Assembly (NCBI GenBank): GCA_035536455.1
Contig: DATLOC010000041.1
Span: 62,001 to 126,000, forward strand
Reading direction: 5' to 3'
Length of the DNA stretch: 64,000 nt
Source of the DNA: DASUNQ01 sp035536455
GTDB taxonomy: Bacteria > Acidobacteriota > Thermoanaerobaculia > Multivoradales > UBA5704
The notes beneath the pieces were generated by a model, which did no database searches, had not been told where the DNA came from, and saw only the letters and a program-made list of their open reading frames with translations. A program made the translations under genes and the position numbers. How positions within the stretch are numbered: position 1 is the first letter of the stretch; every line of letters begins with the position of its first letter. Positions 52,561 to 61,730 of this stretch are shown piece by piece.

Positions 52561-53346
52561 CTACAGCCGCGGGCGGATCGCCCAGAGATCGGGAAACAGC
52601 GGCTGGAAGAGTGTGGTCCGCAGGTACTCCGACCCCGACGAGCCGCCGGTGCCGCGGCGGGTGCCGATCGTGCGCTCGACCATCTTGACGTGCCGGTACC
52701 GCCACTCCTGCAAGCCCTCGTCGAGGTCCACCATCCGCTCGCAGACCTCCCGGGTCGCCGGGTCGTCGTGGTAGATGCCGACCAGCACGTCCTGGACCGC
52801 CGGGTCCTCCTGCGGCGGCTGCGTGCGATCGCGCCCGAGCGCCGACTGCGGGACCGGGTAGCCCTTCTTGGCGAGGTAGAGGAGGAAGGAGTCCCAGAGG
52901 CTGTTGCCGGCGAAGAGCTTCTCGAGCTCCGGCGCCGCCTCCGGGTAGTGGCGGAGGAGCGAGGCCTGCCGCGCCCCGAGCTGGAGCTCCAGCCGGCGGA
53001 ATTGCAGCGACTGGAAGCCGCTCGCCGTGTCTAGCCGGTGGCGGAAGGAGAGGAAGGAGACCGGCGTCATGGTCTCCAGGATGTCCACCTGCCCGACCAG
53101 CGTCTTGAAGATGGTGAGGACGCGCTTGAAGCCGGCCATGGCGACCGCTGCCTCGCCGGCCTCCAGCGCCGGCTGCAGCCGCTCGACCTCGTGGAGGACC
53201 AGCTTGAACCAGAGCTCGTAGACCTGGTGGATGACGATGAACAGCATCTCGTCGTGCTCCGGCCCCTCCGACTGAGGGGCCTGGAGCGCCAGGAGGTCGT
53301 CGAGCTTGAGGTAGTCGCCGTAGGTGAGCGGCACGGGGAGGATCAT
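52561..53346 (-). CDS. kynA: Tryptophan 2,3-dioxygenase
   Basis: 261 residues from ATG 53346. Haem dioxygenase family: LTYGDYLKLDDLLALQAPQS, EMLFIVIHQVYELWFKLVLH with the substrate-pocket Tyr and Phe, LSFRHRLDTASGFQSLQFRR (Arg binding the carboxylate), the axial-His region EWRYRHVKMVERTIGTRRGT and GGSSGSEYL, which closes the active site. It oxidises tryptophan to N-formylkynurenine. Upstream of kynureninase on the same strand. No formamidase of the KynB type is beside it. Divergent from the CsgG-like gene with a 105-bp gap. Confidence 0.95.
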   Translation of the reverse strand: MILPVPLTYGDYLKLDDLLALQAPQSEGPEHDEMLFIVIHQVYELWFKLVLHEVERLQPALEAGEAAVAMAGFKRVLTIFKTLVGQVDILETMTPVSFLSFRHRLDTASGFQSLQFRRLELQLGARQASLLRHYPEAAPELEKLFAGNSLWDSFLLYLAKKGYPVPQSALGRDRTQPPQEDPAVQDVLVGIYHDDPATREVCERMVDLDEGLQEWRYRHVKMVERTIGTRRGTGGSSGSEYLRTTLFQPLFPDLWAIRPRL

Positions 53347-53451
53347 ACCCGCGCGCCGCGGGGCGGTCTGAGGTACAATGCGCGCTTCCGAGAACCGAGC
53401 CAGCAACCAAGGGGGTCGTCTAGCGGCCCCAAGTCTCAGGAGGTCAAGCAG

Positions 53452-54078
53452 ATGAAGCGTTTCTCGTCCCTCGCCGTGGTCGCCGCCTTGCTCGTCGCGG
53501 CCGCCGCGCTGCCGGCGCTCGCCGCCGACACCAGCACCAAGCCCCGCATTGCCGTCCTCGAGTTCAAGAGCAAGGCCGAGAACCAGTGGTGGTACCACAA
53601 CGGCTCCGCGGCCGCCCAGGACGTCTTCGTCACCGAGCTGGTCAAGAGCGGCAAGTTCCGCGTCGTCGAGCGCGAGCAGCTCGCGGCGCTGATGCAGGAG
53701 AAGAACCTCACCCTCTCGGGCGACCTCGACCCGGCCACCGCCGTGCGGGTCGGCAAGCTCCTCGGCGTCAACTACCTGCTCACCGGCGCGGTCACCGAGT
53801 ACGGCGTCACCGACATGGGCGGCCACGCCCCCGGCATCCGCCGCCTCCCCGGCTTCTCCGCCGGCAAGCGCAACTTCGTGGCGGCGATGAACGCCCGCCT
53901 GATCGACACCTCGACCGGCGAGATCCTGTGGGCCGACGAGGCGCGCGGCGAGGAGAGCAGCGTCAAGGTCAACGTCGGCGGCTTCGGCGGCGGCGTGGAC
54001 GACGACCGTATGTTCGACAAGGTGATGAAGCCGGTCATCCAGCAGCTCGTCGCCAGCATCAAGGCGGCCGACCTGTAA
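53452..54078 (+). CDS. CsgG-family exported protein
   Basis: 208 residues from ATG 53452 with a CAGGAGG site. Signal peptide (VVAALLVAAAALPALAADTS) without a clear lipobox. The CsgG/curli-assembly fold core is recognisable: PRIAVLEFKSKAENQWWYHN, LVKSGKFRVVEREQLAALMQ, EKNLTLSGDLDPATAVRVGK, LLGVNYLLTGAVTEYGV and NARLIDTSTGEILWADEARG. Such proteins sit at the outer membrane or periplasm; without a lipoprotein anchor a true secretion pore is unlikely. Monocistronic, followed by a strong terminator. Confidence 0.85.
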   Translation: MKRFSSLAVVAALLVAAAALPALAADTSTKPRIAVLEFKSKAENQWWYHNGSAAAQDVFVTELVKSGKFRVVEREQLAALMQEKNLTLSGDLDPATAVRVGKLLGVNYLLTGAVTEYGVTDMGGHAPGIRRLPGFSAGKRNFVAAMNARLIDTSTGEILWADEARGEESSVKVNVGGFGGGVDDDRMFDKVMKPVIQQLVASIKAADL

Positions 54079-54104
54079 GTCGGACTGGTTCGGCAGAGCG
54101 AGGA

Positions 54105-54129
54105 GGCCCGGCGCACGCCGGGCCTTTTT
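54105..54129 (+). terminator. Rho-independent terminator after the CsgG-like gene
   Basis: GGCCCGGCG (54105-54113) and CGCCGGGCC (54116-54124) form a 9-bp stem followed by TTTTT and CGTTTG. It lies 27 bp after the stop codon. Confidence 0.9.
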
Positions 54130-54149
54130 CGTTTGTACACTCCGCGGCC

Positions 54150-55871
54150 ATGAGGCGCACTTGGTGTAGCTCCTGCCTGCCGCTGTTCCTCCTTCTCAGC
54201 TCCGCCCCGCTCGCCGCCTTCTACCCGCCGGCCGTCTCCGGCACCGGCGGCGCGGTGGCCTCCAACGACCCGCTCGCCACCGCCGCCGGGCTCGAAGCGC
54301 TGCGCGCCGGCGGCAATGCCGTGGACGCCGCCGTGGCGACGGCGCTGGCGCTGGCGGTGGTCTTCCCCGAGGCCGGGAACCTCGGCGGCGGCGGCTTCGC
54401 GGTGGTCAAGATCGGCGACGAGCTGGCGACGCTCGACTTCCGCGAGACGGCGCCGGCCGCCGCGCACCGCACGATGTTCCTCGACGAGCGCGGCGAGCCG
54501 ATCCCCTACGCCTCGCGCTACGGCGGGCTCGCCGCCGGCGTCCCCGGCTCGCCGGCCGGCTACTACGACCTGCACCGGCGGTTCGGGCGCCTGCCCTGGC
54601 AGCGGGTGGTCGCGCCGGCGCTCCGCCTGGCGGGCAAAGAGCTGGTCGTCGGCGAGCATCTGCACCGCGTGCTCGGCGACTTCCGCGAAGGGCTCGCGCG
54701 CTTCCCCGAGACCGCCGCCCTCTGGCTGCGTGACGGCGAGCCGCTGCCGGTCGGCGCCCGCGTGCGCCAGTCCGACCTCGCCGCCACCCTGGCGCTCTAC
54801 GCCGAGCGCGGGCCGGCCGGGATCGTCGAGGGGCGGGTGGCCGCCGCCGTCGAGGCCGCCGCGCGCAAGCACGGAGGCGTGCTGCGCGCCGCCGACCTCG
54901 CCGCCTACCGCCCGGCCTGGCGCGAGCCGCTGCGCTTCCGCGCCTGGGGGTGGGAGCTGGCCGCCATGCCCCTTCCCTCGGCCGGCGGCACCATCGTCGG
55001 CCAGACCCTGGGCGTCCTCGAGCGCCTGCGCTGGGGCGAGCTGCCGCGCTTCGGCGCCGACCGCTGGCACCTCCTGGCCGAGACCTTCCGCCGCGCCTTC
55101 GCCGACCGCACGCTCCTCGCCGACCCGGCGACCACCCGTGCCACGCCGGCCGAGCTGCTCGCGCCGCGCCGGCTGGAGGACTTCGTGACGCGCCTCGACC
55201 GGGCGCGCGCCACGCCGTCGGCCGCGGTCGAGCCCTGGGCGGGCGCGGCCGGCGCCGCTGGCGGCGCCGAGGGCGCCGACACGACCCACCTCTCCGTCGT
55301 CGACGGCGACGGCAATCTCGTCGCCCTGACCACGACGATCAACGACCTCTTCGGCAACGGCCTCTACGTGCCAGGGGCGGGGTTCTTCTTGAACGACGAG
55401 ATGGACGACTTCGCCACCAACCCGGACCGCGCCGGCGCCGCCGGCCAGGGAGAGGCGAACGCCGTCGCGCCGGGGAAGCGCATGCTCTCCTCGATGTCCC
55501 CGACCCTGGCCTGGCGCGCCGGCGAGGCGCTGGTCGTCGGCGGCCGCGGCGGCCGCCGCATCCCCACCGGCACCGCGCAGGCGCTCCTGAACATCCTGGT
55601 GGACGGCGACGAGCTGGCCGCCTCTCTCGCCCGCCCGCGCGTCCACCACCAGTGGCTCCCCGACCGCCTGGAGGCCGAGGCCGACGCCCTCGCCCCCGAG
55701 ACCCGCGCCGAGCTCGAGCGGCGCGGCCACGCGATCGTGGTTCCTCAGCTCAAGGACATCCCCAAGATCACCGCGGTTAGACGCCTGCCCGACGGCCGCG
55801 TGGCCGCCTCGACCGACCCACGCGGCGCGGCGCCCCGCGACGGCGCCGCCGTCCTCTCGCCGACCCCGTAG
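54150..55871 (+). CDS. ggt: Gamma-glutamyltransferase
   Basis: 573 residues from ATG 54150. Signal peptide (LPLFLLLSSAPLAAFYPPAV). Ntn-hydrolase family features: ALRAGGNAVDAAVATALALA, NLGGGGFAVVKIGDELATLD, FRETAPAAAHRTMF, and the autocleavage/nucleophile Thr in AEGADTTHLSVVDGDGN (~residue 376), then LNDEMDDFATNPDRAG, KRMLSSMSPTLAWRAGEALV and GGRGGRRIPTGTAQALLNIL. It transfers or hydrolyses gamma-glutamyl groups of glutathione-like compounds in the periplasm. It stands alone after the upstream terminator. Confidence 0.93.
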   Translation: MRRTWCSSCLPLFLLLSSAPLAAFYPPAVSGTGGAVASNDPLATAAGLEALRAGGNAVDAAVATALALAVVFPEAGNLGGGGFAVVKIGDELATLDFRETAPAAAHRTMFLDERGEPIPYASRYGGLAAGVPGSPAGYYDLHRRFGRLPWQRVVAPALRLAGKELVVGEHLHRVLGDFREGLARFPETAALWLRDGEPLPVGARVRQSDLAATLALYAERGPAGIVEGRVAAAVEAAARKHGGVLRAADLAAYRPAWREPLRFRAWGWELAAMPLPSAGGTIVGQTLGVLERLRWGELPRFGADRWHLLAETFRRAFADRTLLADPATTRATPAELLAPRRLEDFVTRLDRARATPSAAVEPWAGAAGAAGGAEGADTTHLSVVDGDGNLVALTTTINDLFGNGLYVPGAGFFLNDEMDDFATNPDRAGAAGQGEANAVAPGKRMLSSMSPTLAWRAGEALVVGGRGGRRIPTGTAQALLNILVDGDELAASLARPRVHHQWLPDRLEAEADALAPETRAELERRGHAIVVPQLKDIPKITAVRRLPDGRVAASTDPRGAAPRDGAAVLSPTP

Positions 55872-55918
55872 CCCGCGCGCCCGTCGCTGGCGCGTGCCTT
55901 GCTGCCGCCCCCCTCGGC

Positions 55919-56449
55919 ATGGCGCGGCGGGAAAAAACCCCAAAGCCGAAAAACAAGTTGCCGGGGTTCGACCTCCTTCAGGACCCCGACTTCCAGCGCC
56001 GGACCTGGGCGGCGCAGCGGGTGGGGCGGATGGCGATGGCGCTCGTCGTGCTCGCCGCGCTCGCCGGGCTGGTCGGCACAGGGCCCCTCAGCGAGACGAG
56101 CGCCGGGGACGGAGAGCGGCTGACCGTCGAGTACGACCGCTTCGTCCGTCGGCTCGGGGAGAACCGCCTGACGTTGAAGGTGGCGCCCGGCGCCGCCGCC
56201 GGCCCCGAGGTGCGGCTCTGGATCGACGCGCCGTACGCGCAGCGGATGGAGGTCGAGGCGGTGACCCCCGAGCCCGAGCGGATGGAGACCACCGCCGATC
56301 GTTTGACGCTGGTCTTCGCGCTCGCCCGCCCGGGCGAAGGGCTGGAGGCGGTCCTGGATCTAAGGTCGCGTTCCTTCGGACCCGTGCGCGGCGCCGTCTG
56401 CCTGGCCGGCGGCCCCGCCGTGCCGATCGCTCAATTCGTCTACCCCTGA
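55919..56449 (+). CDS. Single-pass membrane protein, partner of DUF421 protein
   Basis: 176 residues. A basic N-terminus (ARREKTPKPKNKLPGFDLLQ) precedes one transmembrane helix (~40-56, MALVVLAALAGLVGTGPL). A beta-rich extracytoplasmic domain follows (RLTVEYDRFVRRLGENRLTL; GPEVRLWIDAPYAQRMEVEA; ETTADRLTLVFALAR). The family is not recognised. It lies 12 bp upstream of the DUF421 gene and is probably cotranslated with it; this pair arrangement suggests a shared membrane complex. Confidence 0.75.
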   Translation: MARREKTPKPKNKLPGFDLLQDPDFQRRTWAAQRVGRMAMALVVLAALAGLVGTGPLSETSAGDGERLTVEYDRFVRRLGENRLTLKVAPGAAAGPEVRLWIDAPYAQRMEVEAVTPEPERMETTADRLTLVFALARPGEGLEAVLDLRSRSFGPVRGAVCLAGGPAVPIAQFVYP

Positions 56450-56461
56450 GAGGAGGCCGTC

Positions 56462-56908
56462 ATGGATGCCGTTCTGCGCGGCGCCGCCGTCTACCTGTTC
56501 CTGCTGCTGGTCTTCCGCGTCTCCGGCAACCGCTCCCTCTCGCAGGCGACGACCTTCGACTTCGTCCTGCTGCTGATCATCAGCGAGACGACGCAGCAGG
56601 CCCTGCTGGGAGAGGACTTCTCAGTCACCGGGGCGTTCCTGCTGATCCTCACCCTCTGCGTCCTCGACCAGCTCTTCGCCTGGCTCAAGGACAAGTCGAA
56701 GCTCGCCGACAAGCTGATCGACGGTCTGCCGATCCTGGTCGTCGAGAACGGCAAGCCGATCGAGGCGCACATGCGGCGCGAGCACGTCGACGAGGAGGAC
56801 GTGCTGCAGGCGGCGCGGCAGCACGAGGGGCTGGAGCGGCTGGACCAGGTCAAGTACGCCGTGCTGGAGCGCAACGGCGGGATCTCGGTGGTGCCGATGG
56901 AGCGGTAG
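56462..56908 (+). CDS. DUF421 (YetF-like) membrane protein
   Basis: 148 residues, AGGAGG upstream. Two to three hydrophobic segments come first (LRGAAVYLFLLLVFRVSGNR; FVLLLIISETTQQALLG; FLLILTLCVLDQLFAWLKDK), then the soluble DUF421 domain: LIDGLPILVVENGKPIEAHM, HVDEEDVLQAARQHEGLERL and VKYAVLERNGGISVVP. Those last motifs are diagnostic of the YetF/YcaP family, whose function is not settled (YetF is linked to spore/envelope properties in Bacillus). Inner membrane. Confidence 0.9.
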   Translation: MDAVLRGAAVYLFLLLVFRVSGNRSLSQATTFDFVLLLIISETTQQALLGEDFSVTGAFLLILTLCVLDQLFAWLKDKSKLADKLIDGLPILVVENGKPIEAHMRREHVDEEDVLQAARQHEGLERLDQVKYAVLERNGGISVVPMER

Positions 56909-56938
56909 GACCGGGCTCTTGTGGTGCGACACTGACTT

Positions 56939-59911
56939 CTAGGGCACCCACACCTCGCATGACTTCGCGACGCCCGGCACGGGATCTCCGAATACCTCGT
57001 TGTTGCAGGGGGTACCGTCCGTGATCGTTCGGGTCGTGTAGGTTCCGGCTGCTCCGTAGCGGACCTGCCGCGTGCCCGAGAAGGCGCAAACCGCCCCCTC
57101 GACTGCACAGTGGCTCCACGACGCCAACTCTCTCAGGTTGGTCGTCTGCACGTCATAACCGTAATCAGGGACCGGCTCGTGTCCTGGCGTGTAGGTCGGC
57201 TCGAGGCCCTTTGGCAGTTGATCCATCTCGGGACCTACCGGCTTGCCATTGTCGCCGTGCCAGTCGCCCCCAGGGGGTATGCAGTTGGGGAGGTCCGGGG
57301 AATAACGCGAGCAGTCGAGCCGATTTTGGCATGCTCCCACTTGATCCTCCGTGCAGAAACAACGCTCGTCGCAGCTGGTCACAGCCCGCTCCAGTGTAAA
57401 GGTATGCCACTTCGCCACACGGTACCTTACGTCCTTGATCCCGACGTACTGATTCATCAGACGGGTGCTGAGACGAGGCGGTTCGTACTTGTCACCCGAC
57501 ATATGGCAATAGTGGAACGGGGCCTTGATCACGCTCACATATCCCGCAGCCTTAGCCACCTCGAAATTTTTGTACCAGCTCGGGACCATCTGCGATTCAT
57601 AAACGACACCGTCGTGATCCTCAGTGTCGTCGCAGATGAATCCTGCCGCGCCGTCACAGTGGACCACTTTGCCGTCGATTTTCCCTCCGTTTGAAGTAGC
57701 GACCACGTAGTAAATGCGCTTCTGACCTCCCCAGACGATCTTGTTCATGTCCCAACTAGTGACGGAGCCCGGAATGAGCGATGGGAAATCGTTGACACGG
57801 CCGATGTCGAGGCTGGCCGGACAGCCAGGTCCGGTTCCGTGGTTCGGGCGATCTCCGTTTGCGTACCAAGAGGTGGCGAGGCATCCACCGTGTGCTCCCT
57901 GGAAGATGTAGACGCGGGCGATTTTCCGCGCGGCCTGGAACCACGGGTCACCCGGCCCTCGGTCATAGCCGAGCTGCAGGAGCGCCTCTATTTTCAGTGC
58001 ACCGAGGGAATGGGCATAAACGTCGACCGGACCGTTCGGAAACCCAGCGAAACCGACGTTGATCTGCGAGGCGAGTTCCGCCACCTGCGACAGCAGGGGC
58101 ATGGTGCCGTCGCCATAAAATGCCGACCTCCCGGTGTTATCCCTCACCGTCCTCTTGTCCTTAAAATCCATCTGCTGCTTCACCCGGTCGTACCAATAAT
58201 TCCAGGCTTCGCGATTGCTGTGCAGGCCGTGCACGAAAAGCCGATGGCGTTCCTCGATGTCGAGAGCCACTCCGGGATCGCATCTCGCGGGGTCCCCGGT
58301 CCCTTTAATGTATTCAACCACCGGAGCCCTAGGATTACCCGCCACTTCCCCGGTGCAGCGTTTATGCTCGCCGGCTTCACGGATTATGGTGATGCAGTCA
58401 TTCGGGCAAGGGTACTCCGGCGTGCCGAGGTGGCCGCCTATCTGCCTCAGCACCGAAGCCGTGGCCTCCGCGCACGCTCTGGGGCGGAAGCAGACGTTGT
58501 CGAACAGCAGGTGTTCCGCCGGCGTGGCATCGCCCGCGGAGGAGGGATAAATGAGCTCGCTTCTGCCGGCAACGCCGTCCTCGACGACGTTGACATCGAA
58601 ACAGACGCCTCGAGGGGGCAGCTCCTGCTGCAGATGGCGCGCCTTCGAAACTTCCGGGTCGTGCGACACGGAGTTGAACCAGACCGGGAGAATGTACTCG
58701 CTTATCCCGCTGCCCCTGGGAAAGCGTTGGCCGCCGGCGCCGGCAAGGATCCCTAGATCCAAACGAGTGCGGATCGAGAGAGCGCTTTTGATGCTGCCCG
58801 GCTTGGGCTGATACTTCGTCCAGTGCACCGGGCAGGAAAGAAGAACCAGCCGGCCGATCTCGAGACCGCGGCGGGTGGCCAGCATCGCGAGGTTGGCGCC
58901 GTGGCCATGGGCGACGAGAGTGAGGCCGGGCGACTTGTGGGCTTCGGCCCAAGCGGCGAGGACTTTGGCGTCTTTCCGCCAAGCCGAGTTCGTCCAGGCG
59001 CCAGTCCAGTCGAGAAACTGGTCGCCGGCGTAAAGATCGGGCGCCACATCGCCCAAGAGGTGGCCGTGAAGGTTTTCCTGCGGTTGCCGCCAATCGCCGG
59101 GGTCCGCCGAGGCGCCATGCACGATGGTGCTAGTGAGGATGGGGTCGCTGCCAGATGGCCGAGGTGATGCTGCTGCGAGTTGCTTGAGGAACGGGTCCCT
59201 TGGCGCGAGGCGCGCCAGGCGAGTCGCGGCGACAAGGCGCACCAGTGGGTCGCGCTCCCGCACGTTGCTTCGCAGGTGCTGGACGGCCAGCTCCTCTCCA
59301 TGCTTCACGACCTCGGCTGTCGCGGTTGCTGCTGCGACGCGTACCAACGGATCGGGGTGTTGGAGCGAATGCACGGCGAGGAGCGCCGCCGCCCGCCGCT
59401 CCGGCTCAGCTAGGAGCTCGGCGGTCAACGCTCGCAGTTCCGCCGCGAGACGCGGATCGGAGCGCACACCCATCCCGCCGGCGCCCGCGAACCCGCGTCG
59501 GCGCAATTCCTCCTGCAGCTCGCGCAGCGGGTAGCGCTTGCGCCAAGCCGTCTCCAGGACATAAATCGTCGAGGGAACACCGAGGACGGCCAGGTCCTCC
59601 GGGGGCGCCATGTCCCTATGCGGCTGCTTGATGCATTCCGCACGAGTCGGGCTTCGGAGGAGGTTGGCGACGACGAGCAGGAAGGCGGCCTGGGTCTGCA
59701 CGGCGCGAGCGTCGGGCTCGGTCGTGAAGGCCTCCAGGAGCGTCACCGGCGCGGTGACCACCGGGTAGGCCGAGCACTCCTCGGCGAGTGCCGGCTGCCA
59801 GAAGCCGACCCCAACGAGGAGCAGGCCTAGAGCCAAACCGGCCAACGACAGGCGGAGACCCAACGCGCCTGGCTTCGGTAAACGTTGAGCGGCAAAAGGC
59901 GCTTGACACAT
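56939..59911 (-). CDS. Large secreted protein with two alpha/beta-hydrolase domains, the first lacking its nucleophile
   Basis: 990 residues from ATG 59911; the longer in-frame start lacks a signal peptide, whereas this one has SLAGLALGLLLVGVGFWQPA. HEAT-like repeats span ~150-235 (AALLAVHSLQHPDPLVRVAA). Hydrolase domain 1 begins STIVHGASADPGDW (~265); its elbow reads LVAHGHGANLAML, with Gly where GxSxG needs Ser. Domain 2 begins RLFVHGLHSNREAWNYWY (~557) and has an intact elbow, VYAHSLGALKIEALL. A Cys-rich tail follows (CDERCFCTEDQVGACQNRLD). GC is lower than its neighbours. Probably an extracellular lipase- or esterase-like enzyme; substrate unknown. Confidence 0.8.
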   Translation of the reverse strand: MCQAPFAAQRLPKPGALGLRLSLAGLALGLLLVGVGFWQPALAEECSAYPVVTAPVTLLEAFTTEPDARAVQTQAAFLLVVANLLRSPTRAECIKQPHRDMAPPEDLAVLGVPSTIYVLETAWRKRYPLRELQEELRRRGFAGAGGMGVRSDPRLAAELRALTAELLAEPERRAAALLAVHSLQHPDPLVRVAAATATAEVVKHGEELAVQHLRSNVRERDPLVRLVAATRLARLAPRDPFLKQLAAASPRPSGSDPILTSTIVHGASADPGDWRQPQENLHGHLLGDVAPDLYAGDQFLDWTGAWTNSAWRKDAKVLAAWAEAHKSPGLTLVAHGHGANLAMLATRRGLEIGRLVLLSCPVHWTKYQPKPGSIKSALSIRTRLDLGILAGAGGQRFPRGSGISEYILPVWFNSVSHDPEVSKARHLQQELPPRGVCFDVNVVEDGVAGRSELIYPSSAGDATPAEHLLFDNVCFRPRACAEATASVLRQIGGHLGTPEYPCPNDCITIIREAGEHKRCTGEVAGNPRAPVVEYIKGTGDPARCDPGVALDIEERHRLFVHGLHSNREAWNYWYDRVKQQMDFKDKRTVRDNTGRSAFYGDGTMPLLSQVAELASQINVGFAGFPNGPVDVYAHSLGALKIEALLQLGYDRGPGDPWFQAARKIARVYIFQGAHGGCLATSWYANGDRPNHGTGPGCPASLDIGRVNDFPSLIPGSVTSWDMNKIVWGGQKRIYYVVATSNGGKIDGKVVHCDGAAGFICDDTEDHDGVVYESQMVPSWYKNFEVAKAAGYVSVIKAPFHYCHMSGDKYEPPRLSTRLMNQYVGIKDVRYRVAKWHTFTLERAVTSCDERCFCTEDQVGACQNRLDCSRYSPDLPNCIPPGGDWHGDNGKPVGPEMDQLPKGLEPTYTPGHEPVPDYGYDVQTTNLRELASWSHCAVEGAVCAFSGTRQVRYGAAGTYTTRTITDGTPCNNEVFGDPVPGVAKSCEVWVP

Positions 59912-60070
59912 CCTGCTCCTCCCATCGGCTTTCCACCGCTGGACCCGCGGCCGAGCCGGTGAGGAGCCTCTGCTATGTTTTTCGTAATTATACCAAGTGG
60001 AAATGAGCTTGGACGCGCCCGGCCTCAGATGCGACGGCGGGACCACCTTGATGCCCAGAGAGAGGTGGGG

Positions 60071-61294
60071 TCAGGCGCCGTACTTCGCCAGCCGGCCGGC
60101 GTTCGCCAGCAGCAACCCCATCAGGTGGTGCGAGGGGAAGGTCCCGAGGTGGCCGCGCGCGGCGGCCGTCTCGCCGAACTCCGTCGAGCCGTCCACGAAG
60201 CAGTAGGGGCCGTAGAGGAGGAGCGGCACCGGGTGCCAGGAGTGCGCCTTGAGCGGCGCCGGCGTCGAGTGGTCGCCGGTGACCGCTACCACCTCCGGCC
60301 GCCGCTCGAGCAGGGGCGGCAGACCGGCGTCCACCTCTTCGAGCGCCCGCACCTTCTCGGCCAGGTTGCCGTCCTCGCCGGCGGCGTCGGTCTGCTTGAC
60401 GTGGAGGAAGAAGAGGTCGAAGTCCTCCCAGTGGGCGAGGACGGCGTCCACCGTCTCCGAAAACTTCTTGCCGCAGGGGACGACGCGCATGCCGCAGGCG
60501 GCGGCGACGCCGCGGTAGAGGGGGTACCCCGCGAAGGCGCCGCAGCGCAGGCCGTGGAGGTCGCCGAGCTGCGGCAGGTGGGGGAGGCGCGAGAAGCCGC
60601 GGAGGAGGACCCGGTTCGCCTTCGGCTCGGCGGCGACAGCCCGCTCCATGACCGTGATCGCCAGCCGCAGCCGCTCGGCCGTGGCCGCCGCCTCCGGCGC
60701 CTCGGCTTCGGGCGGCAGCGGGGGCACGCCGAGCCGCTGCGGGTCGGTGGCCGAGACCGCCGGCGAGAGCCCCTCGCCGCGCAGGATGGCGACGAAGCGG
60801 TGCCCCTCGCCCGGTTCGAGCTGAATCTCCAGACCGGGCACCGGCTCGCGCGCCAGCGCCTCGCGCAGCACGGCGACGAGCCGGCGGCACTCGTCGGTCG
60901 AGATGCGGCCGGCGCGGCGGTCGACGAGGTTGCCGGCGGCGTCGGCGGTGGCGAAGTTGCCGCGCGCGGCGACGTCCTCGGGCCCGAGCTGGAGCCCCGC
61001 CCCCATCGCCTCCAGGACGCCGCGGCCGATGTCCACCTCGGGCTCGGTCGGGTCGTAGCCGAAGAGGGCGAGGTGGCCGGGGCCGCTCCCCGGGGTGACG
61101 CCGGTCGCGACCGGAACGATCCGGCCGAGGGCCGAGCGCGCCGCCAGGGCGTCGAGGTTGGGCAGCCGCGCCCGCTCGAGCGCGGTCTCCGGCTGGTCGG
61201 CGGTGCGGATGTCCCCGAGCCCGTCGATGACCAGCAGGACGATGCGCGTCCCGGCCGGCTGGGCGAGGCGGGCGAGGATCTCTTGGTGGCGCAC
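60071..61294 (-). CDS. apgM: 2,3-bisphosphoglycerate-independent phosphoglycerate mutase (archaeal type)
   Basis: 407 residues from GTG 61294. Alkaline-phosphatase-superfamily mutase of the ApgM type: RIVLLVIDGLGDI, LPNLDALAARSALGRIVPVA, TPGSGPGHLALFGYDPTEPE with the nucleophile Ser, EVDIGRGVLEAMGAGLQL, FFLHVKQTDAAGEDGN, AVTGDHSTPAPLKAHSWHPV (metal-binding Asp/His) and a GETAAARGHLG end. It interconverts 3- and 2-phosphoglycerate in glycolysis/gluconeogenesis. The gene is separated from 61308-61730 by 13 bp and may share its transcript with the aldolase gene. Confidence 0.92.
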   Translation of the reverse strand: MRHQEILARLAQPAGTRIVLLVIDGLGDIRTADQPETALERARLPNLDALAARSALGRIVPVATGVTPGSGPGHLALFGYDPTEPEVDIGRGVLEAMGAGLQLGPEDVAARGNFATADAAGNLVDRRAGRISTDECRRLVAVLREALAREPVPGLEIQLEPGEGHRFVAILRGEGLSPAVSATDPQRLGVPPLPPEAEAPEAAATAERLRLAITVMERAVAAEPKANRVLLRGFSRLPHLPQLGDLHGLRCGAFAGYPLYRGVAAACGMRVVPCGKKFSETVDAVLAHWEDFDLFFLHVKQTDAAGEDGNLAEKVRALEEVDAGLPPLLERRPEVVAVTGDHSTPAPLKAHSWHPVPLLLYGPYCFVDGSTEFGETAAARGHLGTFPSHHLMGLLLANAGRLAKYGA

Positions 61295-61307
61295 GGGGAC
61301 TGCTGGA

Positions 61308-61730
61308 CTAGGGCACGAAGTAGGCGCTGGCGCGGACCTGCAGCCGGGCCCGCGGCTCGAAGCCGCTGCCGACCAGGGTGAAGGCCGAGTCGGCGCCCAG
61401 GATCGGCAGCACGATCCAGCCGTCGAAGCTCTCGCCGCCGGCGTAGGGCGGGACGACCGGCTCGATCTCGGCGATCTTGGTCCAGTGCTCGTCGTCGGGG
61501 TCGAAGCAGGCGCGCAGCTCGACGTAGGCGCGGTCGAGGTCGATCGTGCGCTGCCCCGAGGGGTGCCAGACCGAGAAGACGAAGCGCACCTCGTCGTAGG
61601 GGCTGGTCGGCAGGTGGGCCTTGCCGGCCACCACCAGCGGGAAGGCGAAGGCGCCCGCGGTGTCGGTGGCGAAGATCTCCGGGGTGGAGTCGAAGACCAC
61701 CTGGCGGGGGGGCGTCGTGGGGGCGGTCAT
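61308..61730 (-). CDS. Hypothetical protein between aldolase and phosphoglycerate mutase
   Basis: 140 residues, overlapping the aldolase gene by 4 bp. The sequence looks beta-rich with no signal peptide or membrane segment: RQVVFDSTPEIFATDTAGAF, PYDEVRFVFSVWHPSGQRTI, IDLDRAYVELRACFDPDDEH and ESFDGWIVLPILGADSAFTL. The family is not recognised. The tight spacing to both neighbours suggests a three-gene operon with two central-carbon enzymes. Confidence 0.72.
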   Translation of the reverse strand: MTAPTTPPRQVVFDSTPEIFATDTAGAFAFPLVVAGKAHLPTSPYDEVRFVFSVWHPSGQRTIDLDRAYVELRACFDPDDEHWTKIAEIEPVVPPYAGGESFDGWIVLPILGADSAFTLVGSGFEPRARLQVRASAYFVP

